DNA of 23,980 bases from an uncultured Collinsella sp. (GCA_900755685.1 CAAEHI010000032.1:1-23980), one strand, 5' to 3'; positions 1 to 7,666 are shown, numbered from the stretch's first letter. Notes: generated by a model from the letters alone, not told the origin. Program-made: numbers and translations.

Positions 1-28
1 GGGGGCGGCGGGAGGCCCCCCCCCCGCC
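1..28. other. Low-complexity G/C stretch at window start, probable sequence or contig-end artefact
   Basis: The first 28 bases are almost only G and C, with a run of ten C at 16-25. They resemble the anomalous G/C stretch inside gatA (22492-22520). The distal tail protein frame runs through it without a stop but gives a Gly/Pro-rich sequence unlike that family. Confidence 0.5.
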
Positions 29-559
29 GACGATATGGCGGCCCTTCGCCGCCTCATGGCCTCGCGCCTGCTGTGCCTCAAGGAGGCCGAGCTGTGGCTG
101 GACGACGAGAGGCACCTGGGCCTGCGCTACATGGCCGTGCTGACCTCGCCGGGCGCGCTCGACACGCTGTGGCACACCGGCGAGGCCACGCTGACGTTCA
201 CGGCATACGACCCCGTGGCCTACGGGGCCGAGGGGCGCGCAACCGTGTCGGGCACCTCGGGCGTGCAGGTGGGCGGGACGTTCCGCACCTACCCCACCGT
301 GACCGTCAGGCCCGGCGGCAGCACGTCGGCGCTGCGGCTGACGAACATGGGCACGGGCGAGTTCGTGCAGATCGACAAGGCGGTGACGGCATCGAGCGCG
401 GTGGTCATCGACATGGCCGCCCCGCAGGCCACGGTGGACGGCAGCCCCGCGCCCGTGACCTTCGAGAGTGACTTCTTCCCGCTGGAGCCGGGGGCCAACA
501 GCCTCAAGCTGTCCAGCGGCACCGCGACGGTACAGTGGACGGAAAGGTACGTGGGCTGA
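2..559 (+). CDS. Distal tail protein (Dit-like), 5' partial
   Basis: This is the C-terminal part of a siphovirus distal tail protein, the ring that joins the tail tube to the baseplate. The readable protein begins around position 35 (174 aa from that ATG), but the frame is open to the window edge, and the family is usually longer with an N-terminal half missing here. Segments such as 'LRRLMASRL', 'EAELWLDDER' and 'GEATLTFTAYDPVAYG' match the middle of Dit proteins, where the galectin-like C-terminal domain starts. The stop overlaps the next start (TGATG at 557-561), so the two genes are translationally coupled. The call rests on family pattern and on position before the large tail protein. 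The ATG at 35 is probably not the true start. Confidence 0.7.
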   Translation, partial: GAAGGPPPADDMAALRRLMASRLLCLKEAELWLDDERHLGLRYMAVLTSPGALDTLWHTGEATLTFTAYDPVAYGAEGRATVSGTSGVQVGGTFRTYPTVTVRPGGSTSALRLTNMGTGEFVQIDKAVTASSAVVIDMAAPQATVDGSPAPVTFESDFFPLEPGANSLKLSSGTATVQWTERYVG

Positions 560-3111
560 TGATTCTGTGGGCATGCGACCGCTGGGAGGCGTACAAGGGA
601 CCCATCAAGACGCTGTTCGAGTGCGAGGACACGCGCGAGATCAACGGCGAGAACGCCCTGAGCATCACAACGCTGGCGCGCCTGGACAAGGGCGACCGCC
701 TGGTGTGGCGCGACCTCAAGGGCCGCTGGCACGAGAACATCGTGGACGGCGTGGAAGAGGAGCGCGCAAGCGCGGGCATCCTCTACACGTACTACTGCCC
801 GACCTCGGCGCAAATCGAGCTCCTGGGCGACTACCTGGAGGACAAGCGCCCCTACGACGTGAGCGCCTACGCCGCGCTGGCCTCGGCGCTGTCCTCCTCG
901 CGCTGGCAGGTCGGAACCGTGGCCGACCTCGGGCAGGCCGGCACGAACTTCTACCACACCAACGCATGGGCGGCCATCCACGACGTGGCAGACACTTGGG
1001 GCGGCGAGCTGTCGTTCGAAATCCAGGTGAGCGGCACCAAGGTGACCGCACGCCGCGTGTGCATGGCCAAGCAGGTCGGCGAGGACAACGGCAAGCGTTT
1101 CACCTACGCCAAGGACCTCGTGAGCGTCAAGCGCAGCGTGGACGAGGGCAACGTGTGCACCGCCCTGTACGGCTACGGCAAGTCCCTGCAGACCGCCGAC
1201 GAGGACGGCAACCTGACGGGCGGCTACGATCGCAAGCTGACCTTCGGCGACGTGAACGGCGGGCAGAACTGGGTGGGGTCGGCCGACGCGCTGGCGCGCT
1301 GGGGACGGCCCGACGGCAAGGGCGGCAAGGCGCACGTGTTCGGCGACGTGGAGTTCTCCGACTGCGAGGACGCCGCCGAGCTGAAGAAGCTCACCGAGGC
1401 GCAGCTGGCGCAGTCGTGCGTGCCCACCGTGTCCTACACCGTGGACGCCACGGCGCTTGCGCGCGCCGGCGAGGGCTTCGAGGGCGCGGACGAGGGCGAC
1501 CTGGTGACCGTGGTGGACAAGGTGTACGACCCGCCGCTGCGCGTGCGCACCCGCATCACCAAGGTGGTGGAGGATCAGCTGCGCCCCGACGAGGTCACCT
1601 ACACGTTCGGCAACTACCAGACCGTGGCCGAGCTGATGGCCGCCCAGAAGTCCAGCGCAAAGAGAACGGCTTCGAGCATCCGCGCCACCGTGGCCGACGC
1701 GGTAAACGCGTCCAACAAGGCATCGACCGGCAAATGGGGCGAGAGTCTGGCGGCCTCCGAGAAGCGCCAGGAGGCGTTCGCCAGGGAGCAGGGCGGCGCG
1801 GCCAAGGACTACACCGACGAGGTGAAGGACGCGCTTGACAAGGCCCTCAAGGAGTATGCCGACAAGGGCGACACCACGCTGGAAGAGGCGCTGAAGAAGT
1901 ACTCCGACGACGGCAACCTGTCCCTTGAGGAAGTGCTCAAGCTCTACACCGACACCACGGTGGAGCAGAGCGAGAGCGTGCTCAAGCAGATAGACGAGGC
2001 CAACAAGGAGTACCTGGAAGGCGTCACCGGCTCGCTGGACGAGCGCCTGACGAGCGCCGAAAGCGAGGTTGATGGGCTGCAGAAGCAGCTCGACCAGCTG
2101 CCGACGGATATCCGCAAGAAGATCGTGGAAATGCTCAACAGCGAGATAAACACCACGGGCGGTTGGGTGTACGAGGAGCCCGGCCAGGGCATCCTCGTGT
2201 ACGACAAGAAGCCGGAGAACGCGACCAAGTGCGTGAAGATAGGCGGCGGCGTCATCGGCGTGGCCAACTCAAAGTACTCCAGCGGCGCGTGGAAGTGGCG
2301 CACGGCCATCACCGGCGACGGCGTGACCGCCGACGAGCTGACCACGGGCCGCATCAAGGGCGGCAACTCGTACTGGGACCTCGACAGCGGGGCCTTCTAC
2401 CTGCGCGACGGCTCCATCTTCATGACGGACGGCAACGGCAACAGGGTCTATATCAACGCCACCAACGGCTTCCAGATATACGACAAGAACGGCTCCATCA
2501 TCGCGGGCACCGTGCTGGTGGGCAGTACCTCCATGTTCCGCTGCAACATGGTCGGCACGTCGTCAACCAACTACATCACCACCGGCACGACGACGAACAA
2601 CCACCCGGGAGCGTCGTTCGTGAACGGCTCGACCGAGTACTGCACCGTCGAGGCCGTCCACGCGAAGGACAGCCCCACGGCGAGCTCGACCGACGGCGTG
2701 GGCATATCCGCCTGCGGCTACGGCTTCCTGGCAGTCAACCGCTACTACCGCCAGACGTGGCTGACGACCCCCTACTACGCGGGCTACATGAGCCATCCCG
2801 ACGAGCAGCTGTACATGAGGAGCGGCAACAGCAACGCGGGCGGCTCGGCGTACGTGACGCTGCAGGAGAACTCCAGCAACTACGTGTACCTGGATAGCAG
2901 CCGCGCAGACATTGGGTCGTCGGGCACCGCCAGGATACTCGCCCCGAAGTTCGCCATAGGAACCAACCCGAGCAGCGGCGGCACCTACGGGTACACGGGC
3001 TCCACGCAGTTCATCGGGTGCATCACCAACAACGGCAACAGCTGGACGTGGGGCACCATCAACGTGGTGAACGGAATCATCACCGGCATGAGCAGCATCA
3101 CGGGAAACTAG
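559..3111 (+). CDS. Large phage tail/baseplate protein (prophage tail endopeptidase/minor structural type)
   Basis: An 850-aa virion protein, probably the tail-associated hub protein below Dit. The start at 559 is chosen because ATG overlaps the upstream stop (TGATG) with a weak 'aaagg' ahead; an ATG at 535 in the same frame would add 8 residues. Residues 1-370 resemble the N-terminal hub region of phage minor structural proteins. Residues about 370-520 are charged and helical with repeated K/E/D-rich segments ('YADKGDTTLEEALKKYSDDG'), probably a coiled coil. The C-terminal part contains 'GVTADELTTGRI' and 'YWDLDSGAFYLRDG', typical of phage baseplate proteins with a fibre-like tail. A peptidoglycan-cleaving activity is known for some relatives, but no catalytic motif was recognised here. 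Confidence 0.75.
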   Translation: MILWACDRWEAYKGPIKTLFECEDTREINGENALSITTLARLDKGDRLVWRDLKGRWHENIVDGVEEERASAGILYTYYCPTSAQIELLGDYLEDKRPYDVSAYAALASALSSSRWQVGTVADLGQAGTNFYHTNAWAAIHDVADTWGGELSFEIQVSGTKVTARRVCMAKQVGEDNGKRFTYAKDLVSVKRSVDEGNVCTALYGYGKSLQTADEDGNLTGGYDRKLTFGDVNGGQNWVGSADALARWGRPDGKGGKAHVFGDVEFSDCEDAAELKKLTEAQLAQSCVPTVSYTVDATALARAGEGFEGADEGDLVTVVDKVYDPPLRVRTRITKVVEDQLRPDEVTYTFGNYQTVAELMAAQKSSAKRTASSIRATVADAVNASNKASTGKWGESLAASEKRQEAFAREQGGAAKDYTDEVKDALDKALKEYADKGDTTLEEALKKYSDDGNLSLEEVLKLYTDTTVEQSESVLKQIDEANKEYLEGVTGSLDERLTSAESEVDGLQKQLDQLPTDIRKKIVEMLNSEINTTGGWVYEEPGQGILVYDKKPENATKCVKIGGGVIGVANSKYSSGAWKWRTAITGDGVTADELTTGRIKGGNSYWDLDSGAFYLRDGSIFMTDGNGNRVYINATNGFQIYDKNGSIIAGTVLVGSTSMFRCNMVGTSSTNYITTGTTTNNHPGASFVNGSTEYCTVEAVHAKDSPTASSTDGVGISACGYGFLAVNRYYRQTWLTTPYYAGYMSHPDEQLYMRSGNSNAGGSAYVTLQENSSNYVYLDSSRADIGSSGTARILAPKFAIGTNPSSGGTYGYTGSTQFIGCITNNGNSWTWGTINVVNGIITGMSSITGN

Positions 3112-3132
3112 ACCAGCGAGAGAGGAAACGGA

Positions 3133-3453
3133 ATGTTCTACCACCTTGTGCAGCAGCCCGAAGCGCCGCAGGCGCTCGACGGCGCGCCGAAGCCGCCCGA
3201 GGCGCTTCCGGTGTTCGAGTGCATCAGCGACCCGGCCACGGCGCGGGCCATCGTGGAATCGGAAGACGTGTTCGAGTTCGACGGCAAGGGCGGCTTCACG
3301 CTCGTGTCCAGCCCCGTGGCCGTCATGGACGCGGAAGGCGGCGAGGCCAACGCCGTGGACTTCTCGGCGCTCACCGACGAGGAGATATGCGGGGTCCACA
3401 GAGCGCAGCCCGGCGACATATCGGGGACACTTGCGGCCGAAGGAAAGGAATGA
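3133..3453 (+). CDS. Small acidic phage protein of unknown function
   Basis: A 106-aa protein starting with ATG behind a purine-rich 'gagagaggaaacgga' sequence. It is rich in Ala, Glu and Asp with no membrane segment or known motif. The middle carries 'VFEFDGKGGFTLVSSPVAVMD', which may form a small beta-rich fold. It lies 21 bases after the large tail protein and 3 bases before the BppU-like gene, so it is cotranscribed with baseplate genes and is probably a virion or baseplate assembly component. I do not recognise the family. Confidence 0.7.
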   Translation: MFYHLVQQPEAPQALDGAPKPPEALPVFECISDPATARAIVESEDVFEFDGKGGFTLVSSPVAVMDAEGGEANAVDFSALTDEEICGVHRAQPGDISGTLAAEGKE

Positions 3454-3456
3454 GGC

Positions 3457-4359
3457 ATGGCAACGCACGAGCTTACGCTCAACCTCAAGAAGACCAACAT
3501 AGCGCCGCCCGTCATCACCGTGCACCAGGGCGACAGCGCCGAGGTCCTGAAGGCAGCCATCTACGACGGCGACAAGAAGGCGGCCCTGACGGGCTGCAAG
3601 GTGCACCTCATGGCTGCGAAGCCCGACCACACCTACGTGGAGCAGCAGTTCACTGGCATCAGCGACAACGTGGCCACCGTGACGGTCGACCCCGCCGTCT
3701 TCGGCGTGGCCGGGCTGCTCAAGGTGTGCTACGTGCGCGTGCGGAACGCGGCAGGGCTGGACGCCACCACCGAGAACGTCCTGGTGAACGTGCTGCCCTC
3801 GGCGAGCGCGTCGGGCGAGATATCCGGCCCGTACGTCGATGCGGTGGAGGCGATCATCGCGAACCTCGAAGGGCAGCTAGCCGACGTGAGCGCGCTGAAC
3901 GCGCAGATGCAGAAGGCCGAGGCCTCCCGCGCGAGCGCGGAAAACCAGCGCGCCACGAACGAGAAGGCACGCCAGACCGCCGAAACCAAGCGCGCAGAGG
4001 CCGAGAAGAAGCGAGCCACGGCGGAAAGCGACCGCGTGACCGAGGCGTCGCAGCTGAAGACGGCCTCGCAAGCCGCCACGGCTGCGGCAAACGGCGCGGC
4101 CTCGAACGCCGACGCGGCGGCAAACATCGCCCTGCAGATAGCCAACAGCGTGGCGCAGGGCAGCGCGGGCAGCTCGGACATGGCCAGGCAGAAGCAGCAG
4201 ATAGCCGACCTGTACGGCAAGCTGGCCGACGCCACGGACGCGTTCATCTACGACGACGGCACCGTGTACTGCCCCGCCTCCAAGGCCAGTGCATCTGGCA
4301 GCACCATCACGTTCGGGAGCACCTGCACGGCGTCCGGCACAACCCTCAACCTCAAGTAG
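3457..4359 (+). CDS. BppU-like baseplate upper protein
   Basis: A 300-aa protein. Residues 1-125 are beta-rich and look like the BppU N-terminal domain of lactococcal-type phages ('LTLNLKKTNIAPPVITVHQG', then 'KAAIYDGDK'). Residues about 130-245 are a long Ala/Glu/Lys/Arg-rich helix with repeats of the type 'AENQRATNEKARQTAETKRA', a clear coiled coil. The last 55 residues form a short tail. In known phages BppU links the baseplate core to receptor-binding proteins, and here the next gene is the DGR-diversified receptor-binding candidate. A good ribosome site (AAGGAA) lies just upstream, inside the 3' end of the previous gene. Confidence 0.75.
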   Translation: MATHELTLNLKKTNIAPPVITVHQGDSAEVLKAAIYDGDKKAALTGCKVHLMAAKPDHTYVEQQFTGISDNVATVTVDPAVFGVAGLLKVCYVRVRNAAGLDATTENVLVNVLPSASASGEISGPYVDAVEAIIANLEGQLADVSALNAQMQKAEASRASAENQRATNEKARQTAETKRAEAEKKRATAESDRVTEASQLKTASQAATAAANGAASNADAAANIALQIANSVAQGSAGSSDMARQKQQIADLYGKLADATDAFIYDDGTVYCPASKASASGSTITFGSTCTASGTTLNLK

Positions 4360-4371
4360 AAAGGCAACGAA

Positions 4372-5280
4372 ATGGCACAAGCGAAAACCCTGTCTGTGGG
4401 CGGCATCGGCTACGAGGTCATCGACTATACCGCGCGCAGCAACGCGCAGACGGCGCTCAACAACGCCGAGTACAGCCGCCAGGGCCAAATCGGCAAGTAC
4501 GGCGGGCAGAACATCGCCACCATCCTGGCGGGAGAGATCGGCAGCGGCAGCGTGTACGACGCGCTGCATAAGCGCATCGCCGCCGCGAACTTCGCAGGCC
4601 TGCGCGTGGGCGACTACCTGGACGTACCGCTTGTGAGCGCATCCGCCGTCACCACACAGCAATCTGTGCGGTTCCTGCTTGCCCACATCGACCCGTACCT
4701 TTACTGCGGCGACAACAGCAAGGGACACCATATCGCGTTCGTGGCCTCCGCGCCCATCGCCGTGGCCAAGACCGTGACCGGCGTTGCCAACGACAGCTTC
4801 CTGATGTGGAACACGACCAACACCAACCAGGGCACCGCCGACCAGAAATGCCCCTACCCCAACAGCAACCTCAAGGCGTGGGAGACGGCCTTCGAGGCGT
4901 GCCTGCCTGAGGGGCTGACCAAGTACCTGCTTACCCAGCGCGTGCTGCTTGAGGAGCGGTACAGCGCCAGCGGCGCGCTCAACGACTCCAACTCGTGGAG
5001 CTGGCAGGATATCGGCAAGGTGTTCTCGCTGTCGGAGATGGAGGTGTACGGCTGCCCCGTGTGGGGGACGAAGGGCTACAGCGTGGGCTTCGACTGCCAG
5101 TTTAACCTGTTCCGAGACACGGCGCACCGAGTCAACGGAAATCGGTACAGTTGGTGGTTGCGTTCCGTCGTGGGTGGCTCCTCGTCCAACGTGTGCTACG
5201 TCGCCAGCCACGGCTCTGCCAACTACTATTCGGCGACGGACGTCTGGGTTCGCCCCCGCCCCGGCTTCCTCGTCGGCTAG
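4372..5280 (+). CDS. DGR target protein: DUF6273/C-type-lectin-like phage receptor-binding candidate
   Basis: A 302-aa protein with an 'aaagg' ribosome site about 10 bases before the ATG. The N-terminal ~85 residues hold a phage-type segment ending in 'FAGLRVGDYLDVPL'. The rest resembles a DUF6273 or formylglycine-enzyme-like C-type lectin fold, rich in Trp, Tyr and Asn ('SLSEMEVYGCPVWG'). Residues 258-299 ('RYSWWLRSVVGG' through 'VWVRPRPGF') are the variable region, encoded by 5141-5269 and repeated at 5880-6008. Residues 260, 267, 278, 279 and 280 differ from the template through adenine positions. The C-terminal location of the VR and the conserved WWLRS and WVRPRP frame are typical of DGR-diversified lectin folds. 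It probably binds the host surface. An intrinsic terminator follows at 5337-5360. Confidence 0.85.
   Translation: MAQAKTLSVGGIGYEVIDYTARSNAQTALNNAEYSRQGQIGKYGGQNIATILAGEIGSGSVYDALHKRIAAANFAGLRVGDYLDVPLVSASAVTTQQSVRFLLAHIDPYLYCGDNSKGHHIAFVASAPIAVAKTVTGVANDSFLMWNTTNTNQGTADQKCPYPNSNLKAWETAFEACLPEGLTKYLLTQRVLLEERYSASGALNDSNSWSWQDIGKVFSLSEMEVYGCPVWGTKGYSVGFDCQFNLFRDTAHRVNGNRYSWWLRSVVGGSSSNVCYVASHGSANYYSATDVWVRPRPGFLVG
5141..5269 (+). repeat. DGR variable region (VR)
   Basis: This 129-bp stretch at the 3' end of the target gene matches 5880-6008 at 115 of 129 positions, without gaps, at an offset of 739. It ends in a G/C-only run (5251-5265), like the GC element before the initiation of mutagenic homing site in the Bordetella phage DGR. 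Seven of 14 differences are at template adenines: VR bases G5150, G5170, C5187, G5203, G5207, C5209 and C5265. The other seven lie in 5214-5228. Confidence 0.92.
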
Positions 5281-5288
5281 CCAGCCGA
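5273..5288 (+). promoter_or_regulatory. Hairpin just downstream of the VR (DGR homing hairpin candidate)
   Basis: A 6-bp stem (TCGGCT at 5273-5278 with AGCCGA at 5283-5288) closes a 4-base AGCC loop, 4 bases after the VR ends, spanning the stop codon of the target gene. In the Bordetella phage DGR a short hairpin with a 4-base loop at the same place raises target recognition. No similar hairpin follows the TR, which agrees with a target-only role. Confidence 0.6.
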
Positions 5289-5308
5289 GTGCTCTATACT
5301 CTGCTTTT

Positions 5309-5333
5309 AGGCGACCGCCTTGCGCGGTCGCCT
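5309..5333 (+). terminator. Strong hairpin, first of two stem-loops after the target gene
   Basis: A perfect 10-bp stem (5309-5318 with 5324-5333) with a 5-base loop CTTGC. It is followed not by T residues but by a second hairpin with a T run, so the pair may act as a tandem terminator. Confidence 0.55.
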
Positions 5334-5336
5334 CTC

Positions 5337-5360
5337 GCCCGCGAAGCGGGCCGTTTTTTT
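5337..5360 (+). terminator. Rho-independent terminator between DGR target and avd
   Basis: The stem GCCCGC/GCGGGC with a GAA loop is followed by CG and seven T residues (5354-5360). It separates the receptor-binding gene from the avd-TR-RT part, so the two parts need separate or read-through transcription. Confidence 0.8.
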
Positions 5361-5385
5361 CCGCCAGTTTCCCCAGGAGGTGCAC

Positions 5386-5856
5386 GTGAGCGGCGTCTAC
5401 CAGCGCAACCGCGAGGTTTCCGAGTACAAGTTTTTCACTCAAGCGATCGCCATCCGCGCGGAGGTCAACAAGCTGATGGCGTCGTCCTCCGTGGTTCCGA
5501 AGGCCTATCGTCTGCTGAACGCGGTGCCCACGGTGGAGACGGCGCGCAGCATCGTGTACAACGTCAACCGCGCCGACTGCTTCTACCCCAACACCTCGTT
5601 CAACGCGCTGGAGAGGAAACGCTACCTGACGCTGGCCATAGCTGACTGCGAGCAGCTGATGCTGGACATGCAGTGCCTCATGGATATCGGCCTGCCCGTG
5701 AACGCCAACCGCTTCGAGGAGCTGGCGGCCATGGTCGAGGAGGAGATCAGGCTGCTGAAGGGCGCACGCAAGAACGTGCGCATGACGGGCAAGAAGTCCA
5801 CCGAGGAGCGCATAGCCGAGGCCGAGGCCGAGCTAGAGCGCCTGCGTTCGCTATAA
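5386..5856 (+). CDS. avd: DGR accessory variability determinant (Avd-like)
   Basis: A 156-aa protein with a GTG start at 5386, chosen for the strong AGGAGG at 5375-5380 (5-base spacing) and because the longer frame upstream runs through the terminator. The sequence is mostly helical, with basic patches ('QAIAIRAEVNKLM', 'NALERKRYLTLAIADCEQLM') and a C-terminal Lys/Glu/Arg-rich tail. This fits the four-helix bundle of Avd and its bacterial relatives of the 23S intervening-sequence family. Avd forms a pentamer that binds the DGR reverse transcriptase and the template RNA and is needed for mutagenic copying. Its place between VR and TR and directly before the TR supports the call; family membership was not tested by search. 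Confidence 0.8.
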   Translation: MSGVYQRNREVSEYKFFTQAIAIRAEVNKLMASSSVVPKAYRLLNAVPTVETARSIVYNVNRADCFYPNTSFNALERKRYLTLAIADCEQLMLDMQCLMDIGLPVNANRFEELAAMVEEEIRLLKGARKNVRMTGKKSTEERIAEAEAELERLRSL

Positions 5857-6211
5857 TGGGCGGCGGTCGCGCCTTGTTTATCGGTACAATTGGTGGTTGC
5901 GTTCCGTCATGGGTGGCTCCTCGTCAAACGTGTGCTACGTCACCAACAACGGTCTTGCCGGCTACGCTTCGGCGACGGACGTCTGGGTTCGCCCCCGCCC
6001 CGGATTCCCTTATTGCCAGACCGAGTAGGCCCCAGGGCCGAAAGCAGAGCGCGGAGAGGAAGGAAGGCGCGACCGTCGGGCTCACGCCCGTAAATACGCA
6101 CCCCGCGAGGGTGGCCGGACGCTGCTTGCATGGCGCGGCGCTCCGTGGCTTCGCCGCGTTTCATGGCCATACCTCAAGCGGCTGTCAGAGCCACATTGCA
6201 AGCCGTGCGGG
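5857..6211 (+). ncRNA. DGR template RNA region (TR with flanking spacer)
   Basis: A 355-base stretch without a credible gene between avd and the reverse transcriptase. It holds the 129-bp template repeat at 5880-6008 and a 200-base spacer rich in G and C. In known DGRs the TR plus flanking spacer is transcribed as a structured noncoding RNA that primes and templates cDNA synthesis. The exact ends are not visible. Confidence 0.75.
5880..6008 (+). repeat. DGR template region (TR)
   Basis: Noncoding copy of the VR in the same orientation, 23 bases after the avd stop. Adenines at 5889, 5909, 5926, 5942, 5946, 5948 and 6004 are replaced by G or C in the VR. A G/C-only run at 5990-6003 (14 bases) mirrors the VR. 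The TR contains few adenines, and in the VR frame it would read Asn at residues 260, 279 and 280, the usual AAY hypermutation codons. The 15 bases at 5953-5967 mismatch the VR at seven non-adenine positions. Confidence 0.9.
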
Positions 6212-7471
6212 GTGCCTTCTGTGAACTCCGAGCAAAGGCGGGCGGCGCGCCGGAAGCGCCGCGAGGAGAAGCGGGCCAAGGCCAAGGCCGAGCGCGTCAA
6301 GGCGTGCACGCTTGAGATCGTGGCCGACCTCAACAGCCTGTGCAAGGCTTCCAAGCAGGCCGCGCGCGGCGTGATGTGGAAGGCGTCCACGCAGCGGTAC
6401 ATGAAGGACTACCTGCGCAACGCCGTCCTGTCCCGCCGCGACCTTCTGGAGGGCCGCGACATATGCCGGGGCTTCATCCGCTTCGACCTGTGGGAGCGCG
6501 GCAAGCTGCGCCACATCAGCGCCGTGCACTTCCCCGAGCGCGTGGTGCAGAAGTCGCTGTCGCAGAACGCGCTCGTGCCCGCGATCGTGCCCACCCTCAT
6601 AGCCGCGAACTCAGCGAACATAAAGGGGCGCGGCACCGACTACGCCCTGAAGCTGCTCAAGCGCCACCTGGCCGACCACTGGAGGCAGCACGGCCGCGAG
6701 GGCTACATCCTCCTGGGCGACTTCTCCGACTACTTCGCGCGCATAGCGCACCAACCCGTCAAAGACCAGATGGCCTCCGCGCTGCTAGATCCGCGCGTGG
6801 TCGCCTTGGAGCACCGCCTGATAGACGCGCAGGGCGATGTGGGCCTGGGGCTGGGCAGCGAGCCGAACCAGATATGCGCCGTCGCGCACCCCAACCGCAT
6901 CGACCACTACGTAATCGAGATGCTGCGCCCCGAGGCCTACGGTCGATATATGGACGACTTCTACCTGATACACGAGTCCAAGGACTACCTGCAGGTGTGC
7001 CTGCTGCTCATAGAGCGCAAATGCGCCGAGCTGGGCATCGAGCTGAACCCGCGCAAGACCCGCGTGGTGAAGCTGACGCGCGGCTTCACGTGGCTGAAGA
7101 AGCGCATCTTCTACACCGAAACGGGCCGCATCGTCATGAAGCCGTGCCGCGACTCCATCACGCGCGAGCGACGCAAGCTGAAGAAGATGGCCCGCATGGT
7201 CGCCGATGGCATCATGACCCCCGAGCAGGTGGAGCAGAGCTACCAGAGCTGGCGCGGAGGCATGAAGCGGCTGGACGCGCACCGCAGCGTGCGGGCCATG
7301 GACGCGCTGTACCGCAGCCTGTTCGGAAATCCCGCGGGGGGGTTGCTCAATGCAATCCAAACCTGGAGGCGACACGGATGGGAACATGCCCCTACCCTAG
7401 CAACGGAAGGAGCGACCCATGACGGAACAGGAAATCGCCGGGGAGATCAACGGCTACAAACAGCAGCTTGA
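6212..7471 (+). CDS. DGR-type reverse transcriptase
   Basis: A 419-aa RT that copies the template RNA into adenine-mutated cDNA. A GTG at 6212 is used; a second GTG at 6221 is also possible. Residues 10-30 form a very basic N-terminal tail. The conserved 'RFDLWERGKLRHISAVHFPE' (residues 90-109) and 'SANIKGRGTDYALKLLKRHL' (134-153) match a phage RT family found with DGRs. Catalytic aspartates are D170 in 'LLGDFSDYF' and the pair in 'YMDD' (246-249). The motif that reads LIV-G-x3-SQ in most DGR enzymes is 'LGSEPNQ' here (214-220), with Asn in place of Ser, followed by the usual 'RIDHY'. No maturase domain follows, so a group II intron is unlikely. The last residues overlap the next gene by 53 bases in another frame. 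Confidence 0.88.
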   Translation: MPSVNSEQRRAARRKRREEKRAKAKAERVKACTLEIVADLNSLCKASKQAARGVMWKASTQRYMKDYLRNAVLSRRDLLEGRDICRGFIRFDLWERGKLRHISAVHFPERVVQKSLSQNALVPAIVPTLIAANSANIKGRGTDYALKLLKRHLADHWRQHGREGYILLGDFSDYFARIAHQPVKDQMASALLDPRVVALEHRLIDAQGDVGLGLGSEPNQICAVAHPNRIDHYVIEMLRPEAYGRYMDDFYLIHESKDYLQVCLLLIERKCAELGIELNPRKTRVVKLTRGFTWLKKRIFYTETGRIVMKPCRDSITRERRKLKKMARMVADGIMTPEQVEQSYQSWRGGMKRLDAHRSVRAMDALYRSLFGNPAGGLLNAIQTWRRHGWEHAPTLATEGATHDGTGNRRGDQRLQTAA

Positions 7472-7664
7472 GCAGAGCGACTACAAGGTCATGAAGGCGG
7501 TGGAGCGCATCTTCTCCGCATCGTCCATCACCGACCTGCTCTCGGCCATCGCCGCAGCTGCCAAGGAGGTGGCCGAGATCATCTCGCAGCGCCAGACGTG
7601 GCGCGACCGCATCAACGAGCTGGAAGCCATGGAGCCCGACCAGCCGGAAGCGCCGCAGGAGTAG
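7419..7664 (+). CDS. Small phage protein of unknown function
   Basis: An 81-aa protein with a good GGAAGGAG ribosome site before the ATG. It is predicted to be mainly helical, with a hydrophobic Ala/Ile-rich middle ('ITDLLSAIAAAAKEVAEII') and charged ends. Small proteins of this size are common between tail and lysis genes of siphoviruses. Its start overlaps the RT 3' end by 53 bases, so it is translated from the DGR transcript. A strong terminator follows. I do not recognise the family. Confidence 0.7.
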   Translation: MTEQEIAGEINGYKQQLEQSDYKVMKAVERIFSASSITDLLSAIAAAAKEVAEIISQRQTWRDRINELEAMEPDQPEAPQE

Positions 7665-7666
7665 CG

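Noticed and set aside
3877..5442. Long open frame on the minus strand across the BppU and DGR target genes
   Set aside because: It is an antisense shadow of high-GC coding sequence: no ribosome site, low-complexity Arg/Ala/Gly/Val-rich product, and the + strand genes show clear family patterns.
5856..6224. Open frame starting with ATG that overlaps the avd stop and runs through the TR
   Set aside because: It reads the TR in a frame different from the VR, has no good protein pattern and no ribosome site of its own, and the region is explained by the template RNA.
6212..7471. RT as part of a group II intron
   Set aside because: No maturase or endonuclease domain and no intron RNA domains V/VI were seen, while VR, TR and Avd fit a DGR.
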